From contig NZ_JAUTAR010000001.1 in NCBI RefSeq assembly GCF_030818695.1, positions 434,001-498,000 of the forward strand: a stretch of DNA of 64,000 bases, written 5' to 3'. Both the position numbers and the translations under genes were made by a program. The DNA is from Chryseobacterium sp. SORGH_AS_0447. Lineage in GTDB: Bacteria; Bacteroidota; Bacteroidia; Flavobacteriales; Weeksellaceae. Numbering within the stretch: position 1 is the first letter of the stretch; the number at the start of each line of letters is the position of its first letter. Positions 43,195 to 51,989 of the stretch are shown piece by piece. Under the pieces are notes generated by a model that worked only from the letters and a program-made list of their open reading frames with translations, did not search any database and was not told the DNA's origin.

Positions 43195-43758
43195 TTAGTA
43201 AAAAATCATCCATGTATCGCCGCCGAGCATAAATACCGTACCATTGAACGGCTGTGCAGGGTCAGAACTTGAAACATTGGGGACACCGTTAGATGGTCCA
43301 CCACATCCAATAAACATAGTAAATCCTCCAATAGGATCTCCGGCAGGAGTTCGCAGATAGAACTTGGAACCTGTCCAAGTTGTAACATTGCTGAATATGA
43401 CAGGAATTTGCTGAGGAGGATTTACACCCAGGTTATACTGGGTTCCATTAAATATCCAGCCATCTATCAAAGGAGTATCCGGATAAAGCGGATTGAATGT
43501 ATTCGATAAGTTAACATTTCCCTCATAATAGGCTTCAACAGCAATATTTCCGGGATCTGGAGAAGCCGGTAAAATAGGTACAGTTCCAGCAACAAGCTTA
43601 GACTCTATTAAAGGAGTACATCCTGTACTGGGGCTCCCAAGATTCGATTTCCAGATGGTGAACTCAATATTGTATTTCGACAAATTCTGCATGTGGAGGG
43701 CTTGCGCAGAAGTGAAATAAGACGTTAATCCTGCGGCTAACAATAAAAGCTTTTTCAT
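43195..43758 (-). CDS. Secreted protein of unknown function
   Basis: A 187-residue exported protein (signal peptide MKKLLLLAAGLTSYFTSAQA). The mature chain is rich in Pro, Gly, Ser and Asn, with beta-strand alternation and two cysteines (STGCTPLI and FIGCGGPSN) that could pair. It follows the lipoprotein gene at 43763 by only 4 nt, so the two form an operon. No family recognised. Confidence 0.72.
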   Translation of the reverse strand: MKKLLLLAAGLTSYFTSAQALHMQNLSKYNIEFTIWKSNLGSPSTGCTPLIESKLVAGTVPILPASPDPGNIAVEAYYEGNVNLSNTFNPLYPDTPLIDGWIFNGTQYNLGVNPPQQIPVIFSNVTTWTGSKFYLRTPAGDPIGGFTMFIGCGGPSNGVPNVSSSDPAQPFNGTVFMLGGDTWMIFY

Positions 43759-43762
43759 AGTT

Positions 43763-44140
43763 TTAGTTTTGGGATTTGTAGTTTTGGTTCATTTGCCTGT
43801 TGTAGTCTCCATAAACCTTTACGGCCCATTTCAGGATTTTCTCCCTGTCGTTGGCCGTTTGCCGCTCGATTTCAGCCATGCTAACGCCCGAAGAGACGAT
43901 AAGTTCTTTAGCGGCCGGAAGCAGAAGGTCTTTTTTTTCGTCGCTTAATTCTGCAGAGGTTCTAGGCGCAGGATTCGGTTCTTTCATCATCGCTACTCTC
44001 CTGATTTCAGCATTGAATTTTCCTATAGCTTCAGATTGACTGATTTGGGTAGCAGCAGTACTGGCTGCCGTTTCATTGGTACATGAAAAAGTGGTGATTA
44101 ATGGGATGGCCATCACCAAAAGCATTTTGTTGATTCTCAT
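43763..44140 (-). CDS. Small lipoprotein of unknown function
   Basis: A 125-residue precursor with a lipoprotein signal (MLLVMAIPLITTFSC; lipid Cys about 20). A Thr/Ser/Ala-rich linker follows, then a helical region containing LSDEKKDLLLPAAKELIVSS and a C-terminal DREKILKWAVKVYGDYN. A second in-frame Met five codons in could also serve as start. It is co-transcribed with the secreted protein at 43195. Confidence 0.72.
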   Translation of the reverse strand: MRINKMLLVMAIPLITTFSCTNETAASTAATQISQSEAIGKFNAEIRRVAMMKEPNPAPRTSAELSDEKKDLLLPAAKELIVSSGVSMAEIERQTANDREKILKWAVKVYGDYNRQMNQNYKSQN

Positions 44141-44225
44141 ATTAATTAATTTTGTCCGGTAAAATTAATCAATTTTAATAATTAATCATTGTTTAGTGAA
44201 TAAAATGCATTATTTATGGTATCTA

Positions 44226-44260
44226 AAATAAAAAAGCACCGGAAAATTTTCCGATGCTTT
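44226..44260 (-). terminator. Intrinsic terminator of clpC
   Basis: On minus, AAAGCATCGGAAAA pairs with TTTTCCGGTGCTTT and is followed by a T-rich tract. Confidence 0.8.
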
Positions 44261-44281
44261 CAATATGATTAAATTATTTAT

Positions 44282-46816
44282 CTAAGACTGAGACTTTTCA
44301 GCCGCTGATTTTTTGGTTTTTGAACTTTTCCCGGCCAATCCGTCCTTAGCTTCGTTCACATCCAATACTACGGTTTCTCCTTCAGTTAATTGCTTGTTTA
44401 CCAGCATTTCTGCCAATAAATCTTCAATATATTTCTGAATAGCTCGTTTCAATGGTCTTGCTCCGAAATCTTTATCCCATCCTTTTTCAGAAATGAAATC
44501 TTTGGCTTCATCCGTTAATTCAACTTTGTAGCCTAGCTTTTCAAGTCTGCTGTACAATTTGTTCAGCTCAAGATCAATGATTCTCTTAATATCGTCTTTT
44601 TCAAGAGAATTAAAGATCACGATATCATCAATTCTGTTAAGGAATTCCGGAGAGAATGCTTTCTTCAAAGCATTTTCAATGGTACTTCTCGCTCTAGAAT
44701 CGGATGTGGATTTCTTGGCTGAAGTTCCGAATCCTACACCGTCTCCGAAATCTTTAAGATCTCTTGTTCCGATGTTAGAAGTAAGGATAATGATCGTATT
44801 TCTGAAGTCGATTTTTCTTCCTAAGCTGTCAGTAACGTGACCTTCATCCAGAATCTGTAACAGGATATTGAATACATCCGGGTGAGCTTTTTCAATCTCA
44901 TCCAAAAGAACCACAGCATAAGGTTTTCTTCTTACCGCTTCCGTTAATTGTCCGCCCTCTTCATATCCTACGTATCCCGGAGGCGCACCCACTAATCGGG
45001 AAACCGCAAATTTTTCCATGTATTCACTCATGTCGATTCTGATTAACGATTCATCAGATTCGAATAATTCTCTGGCCATTACTTTAGCCAGCTCGGTCTT
45101 ACCAACCCCGGTGGTTCCCAGGAATATAAAGGTACCGATCGGACGGTTAGGATCTTTCAGTCCGGCTCTGTTTCTCTGGATGGCTTTCACCACTTTTTTC
45201 ACGGCATCTTCCTGACCGATTACTTTTCCATTCAGATTTCCATCCATTCCGGCAAGTTTATCAAGCTCATTTTTACCGACTTTCGTTACCGGAACACCAC
45301 TCATCATAGAAACTACTTCTGCAACATTTTCTTCGCTAACGGTTTCTTTTTTCTCCTTCACATCTTTGTCCCACTTGTCCTGAGCTGCATTTAATTCCAT
45401 TTGAAGCCTTTCTTCTTCATCTTTCAGCTTTCTTGCCTCAAGATAATCCTGAGCCTTCACTGCTTTCTGCTTCAGTTCCTTAATTTCCTCGATTTTCTTT
45501 TCAAAATCAATGATCTCAGTAGGAACTTTCATATTTTTAATATATACACGGGAACCGGCTTCGTCCATGGCATCAATCGCCTTGTCTGGTAAAAAACGGT
45601 CCGTAATATATCTTGAAGTCAGATTCACACACGCCGCAATTGCTTCCGGTGTATAAATTACATTGTGATGCTCTTCGTACTTATCTTTAATCTGATTTAG
45701 GATCTGAATGGTTTCATCGATAGAAGTAGGCTCTACCATCACCTTCTGGAATCTTCTTTCCAAAGCTCCATCCTTTTCGATGTACTGACGGTATTCATCC
45801 AGCGTTGTTGCTCCGATGCATTGAATTTCTCCTCGTGCCAAAGCAGGCTTAAACATATTGGAAGCATCAAGACTTCCTGTAGAGCTTCCTGCTCCTACGA
45901 TTGTATGAAGCTCATCAATGAATAAGATTACGTCTCTGTTTTTTTCCAGTTCCGTCATGATCGCCTTCATTCTCTCCTCAAACTGCCCACGGTATTTTGT
46001 TCCCGCAACAAGACTGGCAAGATCAAGCGTAATTACTCTTTTATTGTAAAGTACCCTTGATACTTTTTTCTGCTGAATTCTCAAAGCCAGCCCTTCCGCA
46101 ATAGCAGATTTACCAACACCCGGCTCCCCGATAAGAAGCGGATTGTTTTTCTTTCTACGCGATAAGATCTGAGAAACCCTTTCGATTTCTTTTTCACGGC
46201 CGATTACAGGATCCAATTTTCCGTCTCTGGCCAATGAAGTAAGATCTCTACCGAAATTATCCAGGGTAGGGGTTTTGCTTTTTGCAGAACCCAGATTTCC
46301 CGTAGGCTTTCTCATCTGCTCAAAATCTTCCCGCTCATCGTCGTCGTCGTAAGCACTCATCTGCGGTGCCTGTCCTGAATTTTTAAGCATGGTCTGGTAT
46401 TCTTTTGAAACGCCTTCATAGTCAACGTCATAAGCTCCTAATATGTTTGAAGTAGGGTCCTCATATTTATAAAGAATGCCTAAAAGCAAATGAACGGTAT
46501 TAATCTCGTTGCTTTTGTACTGCCTGCATTCAAGTTCAGCACGTTTTACGGCATGATCTGCCATTTTCGTGAAAGAAATATTGGTAACCTCCTCAGAAAT
46601 AGGATTTAGACTTGCTGTATTTAAAGTTTCAATTTTTCTTCTGATTTGTGTTAGATCCGCATTAAGGTTTTGAAGGATTTCTTTTGCAGAGTTTTCTGTT
46701 TTTATAATACCTAAAAGTAGATGTTCTGTATTAAGAAATTCACTTTTGAGCCTCTTCGCTTCGCTCTTGCTTTGTTTGAACACCTGGCTCAAACCTTGTG
46801 AAAACTTATAATCCAT
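44282..46816 (-). CDS. clpC: ATP-dependent Clp protease ATP-binding subunit ClpC
   Basis: ClpC is a hexameric AAA+ unfoldase that feeds proteins to ClpP or acts as a chaperone. The 844-residue protein has two N-terminal Clp repeats (FLNTEHLLLGIIKTENSAKE; EINTVHLLLGILYKYEDP). AAA domain 1 has Walker A IGEPGVGKSAIAE, a central UVR-containing coiled coil follows (DYLEARKLKDEEERLQ), and AAA domain 2 has Walker A GTTGVGKTELAK and the SNIG sensor. The start at 46816 (MDYKFSQGL) is preferred over a Met four codons upstream. The last residues are basic (KSSKTKKSAAEKS). It is monocistronic. Confidence 0.95.
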   Translation of the reverse strand: MDYKFSQGLSQVFKQSKSEAKRLKSEFLNTEHLLLGIIKTENSAKEILQNLNADLTQIRRKIETLNTASLNPISEEVTNISFTKMADHAVKRAELECRQYKSNEINTVHLLLGILYKYEDPTSNILGAYDVDYEGVSKEYQTMLKNSGQAPQMSAYDDDDEREDFEQMRKPTGNLGSAKSKTPTLDNFGRDLTSLARDGKLDPVIGREKEIERVSQILSRRKKNNPLLIGEPGVGKSAIAEGLALRIQQKKVSRVLYNKRVITLDLASLVAGTKYRGQFEERMKAIMTELEKNRDVILFIDELHTIVGAGSSTGSLDASNMFKPALARGEIQCIGATTLDEYRQYIEKDGALERRFQKVMVEPTSIDETIQILNQIKDKYEEHHNVIYTPEAIAACVNLTSRYITDRFLPDKAIDAMDEAGSRVYIKNMKVPTEIIDFEKKIEEIKELKQKAVKAQDYLEARKLKDEEERLQMELNAAQDKWDKDVKEKKETVSEENVAEVVSMMSGVPVTKVGKNELDKLAGMDGNLNGKVIGQEDAVKKVVKAIQRNRAGLKDPNRPIGTFIFLGTTGVGKTELAKVMARELFESDESLIRIDMSEYMEKFAVSRLVGAPPGYVGYEEGGQLTEAVRRKPYAVVLLDEIEKAHPDVFNILLQILDEGHVTDSLGRKIDFRNTIIILTSNIGTRDLKDFGDGVGFGTSAKKSTSDSRARSTIENALKKAFSPEFLNRIDDIVIFNSLEKDDIKRIIDLELNKLYSRLEKLGYKVELTDEAKDFISEKGWDKDFGARPLKRAIQKYIEDLLAEMLVNKQLTEGETVVLDVNEAKDGLAGKSSKTKKSAAEKSQS

Positions 46817-46968
46817 AATATATCTCATTAGAATAACAGCAGCATTGCCGTTTATTCATTATCTAAATTACAAATATTTTACCAAAATTCAATAAATGAC
46901 TTTATGGCAGAAAAAATTTTATTATCTTATTGAAAATGATTAAGTTTGTTGTCCTTTAAAAATTTCTC

Positions 46969-47193
46969 ATGATTCCCGAAATTGCCACTTACATAGGATA
47001 TTCCGCATCTCTGTTTATCGTATTGAGCTTTATACTGAAAGACATCAGGAAAATCAGAATCGTAAACATGATCGGCTGTATCTGCTTCGTAATCTATGGA
47101 ATCTTCAGCGGTATGCTGTGGCCGGTAATCATTCCGAACGGATTGATCTGTTTTATACAAATTTACCATCTTCTGGCGGATAAAAAGAAATAA
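46969..47193 (+). CDS. Small multi-pass membrane protein (YgjV-like)
   Basis: A 74-residue protein with three hydrophobic helices (about 8-26, 33-50, 50-68) and short polar loops (KDIRKIR). Length, helix spacing and the YIGYSASLFIVLSFILKD start resemble the YgjV-type inner membrane family; the resemblance is moderate. The stop overlaps the start of the glycosyltransferase gene by 1 nt (TAATG), so the two are coupled. Confidence 0.68.
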   Translation: MIPEIATYIGYSASLFIVLSFILKDIRKIRIVNMIGCICFVIYGIFSGMLWPVIIPNGLICFIQIYHLLADKKK

Positions 47194-48294
47194 TGAGGAG
47201 GAAAAAAATCATTACTTCTGCCTTCAGCAACCTGTATACTGATCAGCGAATCGAAAAGGTCTGTGGAACATTGTATGAGAACGGGTATGAGGTTGAACTG
47301 ATTGGCAATGACTGGAAAGGAGCTGAAAACATGTCACGGCCTTATCCTTTTTCAAGAATTTCACTGATTTCTAAAAGTCTAAAAACCGCTTATTTTGAAT
47401 TTAATTGGAAGTTATATCGACAATTAAAGGAGAAAGCGGATCGTAATACCATCCTTCATGCCAATGATCTGGATGCTTTGCTTCCAAATTATTTGCTGGC
47501 TAAGAAATTAAATATCCCGCTGGTTTTCGACAGCCATGAAATTTTTTCCGAAATGCCGGCGATCCAGGGCAAAATGTCACAAAAGCTATGGCGTTATCTG
47601 GAAAGAAAATTGGTTCCCAACGTAAAGTTGATGATTACGGCAAGCACGGGTTATGCCGCATGGTTCAAAAACAAATACGGTGTTGAGCCTCAGGTGGTTC
47701 AGAACGCTCCTCGAAAATTAGCTATGGACTGGAAGATTCCTGATAATCATCCGAAAATACTTTTGTACCAGGGAGCTATAAATCCGTTTCGTGGGATTGA
47801 TAAAGCCATTCTGGCGATGAAGCATCTGGATGATGTGATTTTTAAAATAGCAGGGGACGGGCCTATGAAAGGGGAATATGAAAATTTTGTTTTAAAAGAA
47901 AATCTACAGCATAAAGTGGAATTTTTGGGCAAATTACTACCGGAAGATCTCCGGAAGGTTACACTCACTGCCGATTGCGGGATGAGCATCGAAGAAAAAT
48001 GGGGGAGAGAGCTATTATTATTCTTTACCGAATAAAGTCCTGGACAGCATTCAGGCGCGCGTTCCGGTCATTCTGTCAAATCTTCCTGAAATGCAGAATA
48101 TTAAACGACATTTTGACATTGGTGAAATAATAGCCAGCCACCAGCCTGAAGATATTGCACAAGCCATTCAGACTGTTTTGTCTAAAGGAAGAAAAAAATA
48201 TCAGCCTGAACTTGAAAAGGCAGCCGATGTTTACTGCTGGGAAAATGAAGAAATGAAATTGCTGGATGTTTTTGAAAAAGCCTCCAAGCTTTAA
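47193..48294 (+). pseudogene. GT4-type glycosyltransferase with a frameshift
   Basis: The upstream part (47193-48035) encodes a typical glycosyltransferase N-terminal half with LHANDLDALLPNYLLAKKL, FDSHEIFSEMPA and the donor-site segment IAGDGPMKGEYENFV. After GMSIEE the frame is wrong: 48003-48294 continues in another frame as GESYYYSLPNKVLDSIQARVP and ends at 48294 with the usual helix. Removing one A from the A5 run at 47995-47999 restores a single frame of about 367 codons. Either the gene is inactive, the base is a sequencing error, or the tract varies. Substrate unknown. Confidence 0.85.
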
Positions 48295-48360
48295 CTTCTG
48301 AAAATAAATGATAAATTGTTTTCAAGCATCTCCGGATTATATTATCTTTTTTAAATTGGC

Positions 48361-48368
48361 TATCTTTG
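48361..48368 (+). promoter_or_regulatory. Putative -7 box of the sufE promoter (TATCTTTG)
   Basis: Match to TAnnTTTG about 20 nt upstream of sufE; no clear -33 TTTG. Confidence 0.5.
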
Positions 48369-48388
48369 CATAAAGAAATTAGTTTAGA

Positions 48389-48808
48389 ATGACCATTAAA
48401 GAAAAACAGCAGGAAATCATCGATGAATTTGCGTTTCTTGAAGATTGGGAGCAGAAATACGAATATATTATTGATCTTGGAAAGGAGCTGAAAGGCCTTC
48501 CGGAAGATCGGAAAACGGAGGAGAATCTGATTAAAGGCTGCCAGAGTAAAGTCTGGATCGATGCTGAATTCCGGGACGGAAAATTATTTTTCAATGCCGA
48601 TTCCGACGGAATTTTACCGAAGGGCATTGTTTCCCTGTTGGTAAGTATTTACAGCGGGCATTCCACGCAGGAAATCTTAGATTCCGATTTTGATTTTATT
48701 TCGGAAATTGGGTTACAGGAGTTTCTTTCTCCTTCAAGAGCCAATGGATTAATGGCCATGACCAAGCAAATTAAATTCTACGCAGTAGCTTATCAACTGA
48801 AGTCTTAG
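48389..48808 (+). CDS. sufE: Sulfur acceptor protein SufE
   Basis: SufE takes sulfur from the cysteine desulfurase SufS and passes it to Fe-S cluster assembly. The 139-residue protein has the catalytic loop IKGCQSKVWIDAEF with its active Cys, the downstream ADSDGILPKGIVSLLVSIY segment and the C-terminal LSPSRANGLMAM helix. The GT9 gene follows directly, its TTG start 3 nt beyond the sufE stop, so both share a transcript. Confidence 0.95.
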   Translation: MTIKEKQQEIIDEFAFLEDWEQKYEYIIDLGKELKGLPEDRKTEENLIKGCQSKVWIDAEFRDGKLFFNADSDGILPKGIVSLLVSIYSGHSTQEILDSDFDFISEIGLQEFLSPSRANGLMAMTKQIKFYAVAYQLKS

Positions 48809-48810
48809 TT

Positions 48811-49779
48811 TTGACACGAATTTTAGCATATCGATTTTCTGCATTCGGTGATGTTGCGATGACGGCACCGGTCTTCCGTGAGTTCCTGGAGCAAAATCCC
48901 GAAGTGGAAATCATCATGGTTTCCCGAAAAAATTTTGAAAGCTTATTCGCTGATATTCCGAACCTTATATTCAAAGGTGTGAACCTTGATGATTATAAGG
49001 GAATCTTCGGACTGCGACGACTCGCGAACGAATTGGTACGAGAATTCAAGCCTGATATTATTGCCAATCTTCATGATGTAATCAGAACCAAAATATTGGA
49101 TAAGATTTATCGGCGAAAAGGACTTAAAGTATTCAAAATCGATAAAGGAAAAGAGGAGAAAGAACAGCTTACCGATATCTGGAATCTTAACAAAGTCCAG
49201 TTAAAAAGTACGGTAGAGCGTTATGCCGATGTTTTCCGTGAAATGGGTTTTAAGGTGCAGCTTTCCCACCAATTACGTCCTGCTCCCGGCGAGAAGTCAG
49301 GAATCGGATTTGCTCCTTTTGCGCAGCACCGAGGGAAAATGCTTCCGCTGGAAAAGTCGTATGAACTGGCCAGAATTTTAGCTCAGAAGTATACTCTTTA
49401 TTTTTTCGGAGGCGGAAAAGACGAAATTGAAACATTGGAAAAGTGGCAACAGGAAATCCCGAATACCTTCAGCCTGGCCGGAAAATTAAGCCTTACCGAA
49501 GAATTGAAAAAGATCTCCCAGCTGGAACTGATGATTTCCATGGACTCCGCAAACATGCACCTGGCAAGCCTGATGGGAACACGGTGTATTTCTGTCTGGG
49601 GACAGACGCATCCGTATGCCGGATTTCTGGGTTTCGGACAAAGTGAAGACGATGTGGTGCAGATCAAAGACCTTACCTGCCGGCCATGTTCTGTTTTCGG
49701 GGATAAAGAATGTTACCGGGGAGACTGGGCATGTCTGGAAGAATTGGAGGTAAAAAAGATTGTGGAAAAGATAAATTAG
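48811..49779 (+). CDS. Glycosyltransferase family 9 (heptosyltransferase-like)
   Basis: A 322-residue GT9 protein, inverting transferase of the heptosyltransferase group that builds lipopolysaccharide core. The N-terminus ILAYRFSAFGDVAMTAPVFR carries the conserved (S)xxGD(V/I) loop. The nucleotide-sugar domain has ISMDSANMHLASLMGTRCIS and the WGQTHPY motif, and the end reads CRPCSVFGDKECYRGDWACL. The start is TTG at 48811 as no ATG precedes the conserved N-terminus. Acceptor unknown. Confidence 0.9.
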   Translation: MTRILAYRFSAFGDVAMTAPVFREFLEQNPEVEIIMVSRKNFESLFADIPNLIFKGVNLDDYKGIFGLRRLANELVREFKPDIIANLHDVIRTKILDKIYRRKGLKVFKIDKGKEEKEQLTDIWNLNKVQLKSTVERYADVFREMGFKVQLSHQLRPAPGEKSGIGFAPFAQHRGKMLPLEKSYELARILAQKYTLYFFGGGKDEIETLEKWQQEIPNTFSLAGKLSLTEELKKISQLELMISMDSANMHLASLMGTRCISVWGQTHPYAGFLGFGQSEDDVVQIKDLTCRPCSVFGDKECYRGDWACLEELEVKKIVEKIN

Positions 49780-49793
49780 AACTAATCTAGAAC

Positions 49794-50333
49794 TTATATC
49801 TTAATAATGGTTACGTTACCATCAATATTATCAAAATCATTATCTGATGTAACCAATATCCAATTATTCAATTTACATTGTTGATAATAATAAGAGTCAT
49901 TAAAATCAATTTCAAAACAATCAAAAATATCTTTTAAATTTATTGAGTTAAAATTGTCAGGATACGGTGAAACTACCTTTAAGCTTAAGATTTCATTAAT
50001 TAATGTTTTAGCTTCATCTAATGAATCTTTGAAATCATTCGTGCTTTTATAATCACGTTTATAGTTTGCTAATGGATTTTTAACTAATTTTTTCCACTGT
50101 TCAAATCTAAACCTTAAATAAGTATTTGAAAACTCACTTAAAAGTAAACTAGTTATTACTATTTGTGGATTATAAGATAGAAGATTCTTTAAAAAATTAC
50201 TTGCTTTGCTTTGTTGAACTTTATTTAAATTTATTAATGGAGCAAATAGATTTATCCAAACATTATTATCAAAAAAATAAGTTTTATTTGATATAAATTT
50301 ATAATCTTTAACGGAAATTATTTTATTTGGCAT
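49794..50333 (-). CDS. PIN-domain protein, third gene of an accessory operon
   Basis: A 179-residue protein with the acidic residues of a PIN nuclease: Asp22 (YFFDNNVWINLF), Glu67 (LLLSEFSN), Asp143 and Asp146 (EIDFNDSYYY), and Asp164/Asp166 (VTSDNDFDNI). It is likely a metal-dependent RNase. The start at 50333 (MPNKIIS) lies 1 nt after the stop of the DUF4325 gene, so translation is coupled. Unlike VapC, no small antitoxin is next to it; instead the partners are STAS- and HATPase-type proteins. AT content is much higher than in neighbouring genes, suggesting transfer. Confidence 0.75.
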   Translation of the reverse strand: MPNKIISVKDYKFISNKTYFFDNNVWINLFAPLINLNKVQQSKASNFLKNLLSYNPQIVITSLLLSEFSNTYLRFRFEQWKKLVKNPLANYKRDYKSTNDFKDSLDEAKTLINEILSLKVVSPYPDNFNSINLKDIFDCFEIDFNDSYYYQQCKLNNWILVTSDNDFDNIDGNVTIIKI

Positions 50334-50334
50334 A

Positions 50335-50688
50335 TTAAAAGGCTCTGTTTGCAGAATCTTCAAATCCTTTTTTATCTAAAAAATACTCTTTCGCTCTTTG
50401 TACAACTTTTCTAAAAAGAATTCTATCTTCTGGTGCAACATTAGTTAATTTTAAATTATTATTTAAAAAATCACCTTTATAATTTTCATACAATCTTCCA
50501 ATAGCAGAATTTAAAAAAGCTGTAATCATGATAGTTATACCTTTAAAATCTAATTCTACTATAAGGTTATTTTGAAATGCAGTATTAATATTTTCAAATA
50601 CTTTATTTCCATCATCTGCAGAAACTGCAAGTTCAGAATCAATAATGTCTTTTACTGATATGTGCATTGTATTGATTTTATTTTTCAT
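50335..50688 (-). CDS. STAS-like DUF4325 protein, second gene of an accessory operon
   Basis: A 117-residue protein with a DUF4325/STAS-like pattern. A central strand VELDFKGITIMITAFLNSAIG (Asp followed by a helix) is typical of this fold, with a helical C-terminus FRKVVQRAKEYFLDK. STAS domains bind partner proteins or nucleotides and are often controlled by HATPase-type kinases, which here is the gene 35 nt upstream. The PIN gene starts 1 nt after the stop. AT-rich. Confidence 0.7.
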   Translation of the reverse strand: MKNKINTMHISVKDIIDSELAVSADDGNKVFENINTAFQNNLIVELDFKGITIMITAFLNSAIGRLYENYKGDFLNNNLKLTNVAPEDRILFRKVVQRAKEYFLDKKGFEDSANRAF

Positions 50689-50723
50689 GTAAATATAATT
50701 TATTCTATAAAAAAATGACTAAT

Positions 50724-51602
50724 TTAAAATATATTTTCAAAAGAATCTTCCTCTACTAATTTGTAATGGTTAGAATCATTAAGGTTAAATGCAATATTGA
50801 CCATCGTACCTTCAAAACAGTAATCCAATTCCTTAGTAATAACATTTCCATTAGCAAACTCATAAAATCCATCAGAGGATATAACTTGTATTTTCCCTCT
50901 ATTTTTTTTAATAAATTCGAAAATAACAGCTAATCCCAAACCTCCTGGATTGCTTCCTGTTTTAGTTGTGTTTCCCATCTGCATTGCCCAGTAAATTGCA
51001 TATTTTGCTTTAATATCTCTATTAAAAAAAATCGAAACATTTTCTTTAATATTTATACCTTTGTCTACAATTGTAAAATGTAAAGGTTTATTAGTTTTAT
51101 TAGGAAAAAACTGGCCGCATATATGTATATATTCACATTGGCCATGTGTTCTAGCATTTTCATACAATTCAAATATATTTTCTGTAATCTTTTTTCCTAA
51201 CATTTTACTATGCGAAGGAAAGTCAACTTTATTTAATAATTGTTCTTGAATATATTTATTAAATTCTTTGTCAGAATATGGGCTAAACTTTTTATAAACC
51301 AATGTTGTATCATAACTATCATAAGCCTTTGTATATCCATATGGAAGCAGAAATTCATTCTTTCTTAAAATATTTAATATTCTACTATCAATATTAGATA
51401 GGGTTATCGTATTGTTATTATTTTCTAAATACTCAAATACTGCACCAAAAATAGCACATAAATTAGCTTCAAAAAATCTAACATTTTTAAAATCAAATAT
51501 TATAATAGTATTACTACAGTCTTTTAAATTTTGCATTAAGGATGCAAGATAGTTGTATCCATAAAATTCACTTTTAATATTATTAGGTAATAAAATATTC
51601 AT
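50724..51602 (-). CDS. STAS-HATPase protein, first gene of an accessory operon
   Basis: A 292-residue soluble protein. The N-terminal part (1-95) has a STAS-like strand-helix pattern (NTIIIFDFKNVRFFEANLCA). The C-terminal half is a GHKL-type ATPase: N-box ENIFELYENARTHG (Asn149), G1 region DKGINI, and G2 loop SNPGGLGLAV (218-226). No phospho-acceptor domain is seen, so it more resembles anti-sigma-type kinases such as SpoIIAB/RsbW than sensor kinases. It leads an AT-rich operon whose promoter is at 51665-51698. Function unknown. Confidence 0.75.
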   Translation of the reverse strand: MNILLPNNIKSEFYGYNYLASLMQNLKDCSNTIIIFDFKNVRFFEANLCAIFGAVFEYLENNNNTITLSNIDSRILNILRKNEFLLPYGYTKAYDSYDTTLVYKKFSPYSDKEFNKYIQEQLLNKVDFPSHSKMLGKKITENIFELYENARTHGQCEYIHICGQFFPNKTNKPLHFTIVDKGINIKENVSIFFNRDIKAKYAIYWAMQMGNTTKTGSNPGGLGLAVIFEFIKKNRGKIQVISSDGFYEFANGNVITKELDYCFEGTMVNIAFNLNDSNHYKLVEEDSFENIF

Positions 51603-51664
51603 TATTTATTTTATTATCAAAACTAATAAATTATTTAATATTACCCTTCCCAATTCAACTATAG

Positions 51665-51672
51665 CAAAGATA
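51665..51672 (-). promoter_or_regulatory. -7 box of the STAS-HATPase operon (TATCTTTG)
   Basis: CAAAGATA on plus, read on minus, matches TAnnTTTG. It lies 62 nt upstream of the first gene of the accessory operon. Confidence 0.55.
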
Positions 51673-51683
51673 AAAGTGTAAAG

Positions 51684-51698
51684 CGTCAAAACTTGACG
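51684..51698. promoter_or_regulatory. Dyad at the -33 position of the accessory operon promoter
   Basis: CGTCAA (51684-51689) and TTGACG (51693-51698) form a 15-bp dyad with a 3-nt centre. It takes the place of the -33 element, 11 bp upstream of the -7 box, so a regulator bound here could control the operon. Confidence 0.5.
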
Positions 51699-51739
51699 TA
51701 AAATATTTTTTTATTTAAAAGAGTTGATTTTTTATTAAA

Positions 51740-51771
51740 ACAAAAAAATCTCCCTTAAAAAAGAGAGATTT
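51740..51771 (-). terminator. Intrinsic terminator of the tRNA-Val pair
   Basis: On minus, AAATCTC pairs with GAGATTT around a loop, followed by TTTTGTTTT, right after the second tRNA. Confidence 0.8.
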
Positions 51772-51774
51772 CTG

Positions 51775-51849
51775 TGGGTCCTGAGGGATTCGAACCCCCG
51801 ACCCTCTGGGTGTAAACCAGATGCTCTGAACCAACTGAGCTAAGAACCC
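51775..51849 (-). tRNA. tRNA-Val (anticodon UAC), copy 2
   Basis: A 75-nt cloverleaf on minus: acceptor GGGTTCT/AGGACCC, D-arm with GCTCAGTTGGTTCAGAGC, anticodon arm TCTGG-TTTACAC-CCAGA (UAC, complement at 51812-51814), and T-arm GGGGGTTCGAATCCC. CCA is not encoded; the 3' flank reads A-CA. Identical to the copy at 51883-51957, 33 nt upstream in transcription order. It abuts the AT-rich accessory operon. Confidence 0.95.
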
Positions 51850-51882
51850 GAATTTTTTTGAAAGGTTTCGTTTCCTTTTCTG

Positions 51883-51957
51883 TGGGTCCTGAGGGATTCG
51901 AACCCCCGACCCTCTGGGTGTAAACCAGATGCTCTGAACCAACTGAGCTAAGAACCC
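51883..51957 (-). tRNA. tRNA-Val (anticodon UAC), copy 1
   Basis: Same sequence and length as copy 2. Both copies probably come from one precursor starting near 51983, driven by the promoter that overlaps the folC 3' end. Confidence 0.95.
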
Positions 51958-51989
51958 TCTTTATCGTTGTTTCCTCGATTAGAGTGGTG

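Noticed and set aside
49780..51774. Attachment-site direct repeat flanking the accessory operon
   Set aside because: No copy of the tRNA-Val 3' end was found near 49780, and no integrase is present, so a tRNA-integrated island is not claimed.
51715..51942. 75-codon minus-strand ORF with an internal repeat
   Set aside because: It is a reading of the two tandem tRNA-Val genes; its repeat is the tRNA duplication.
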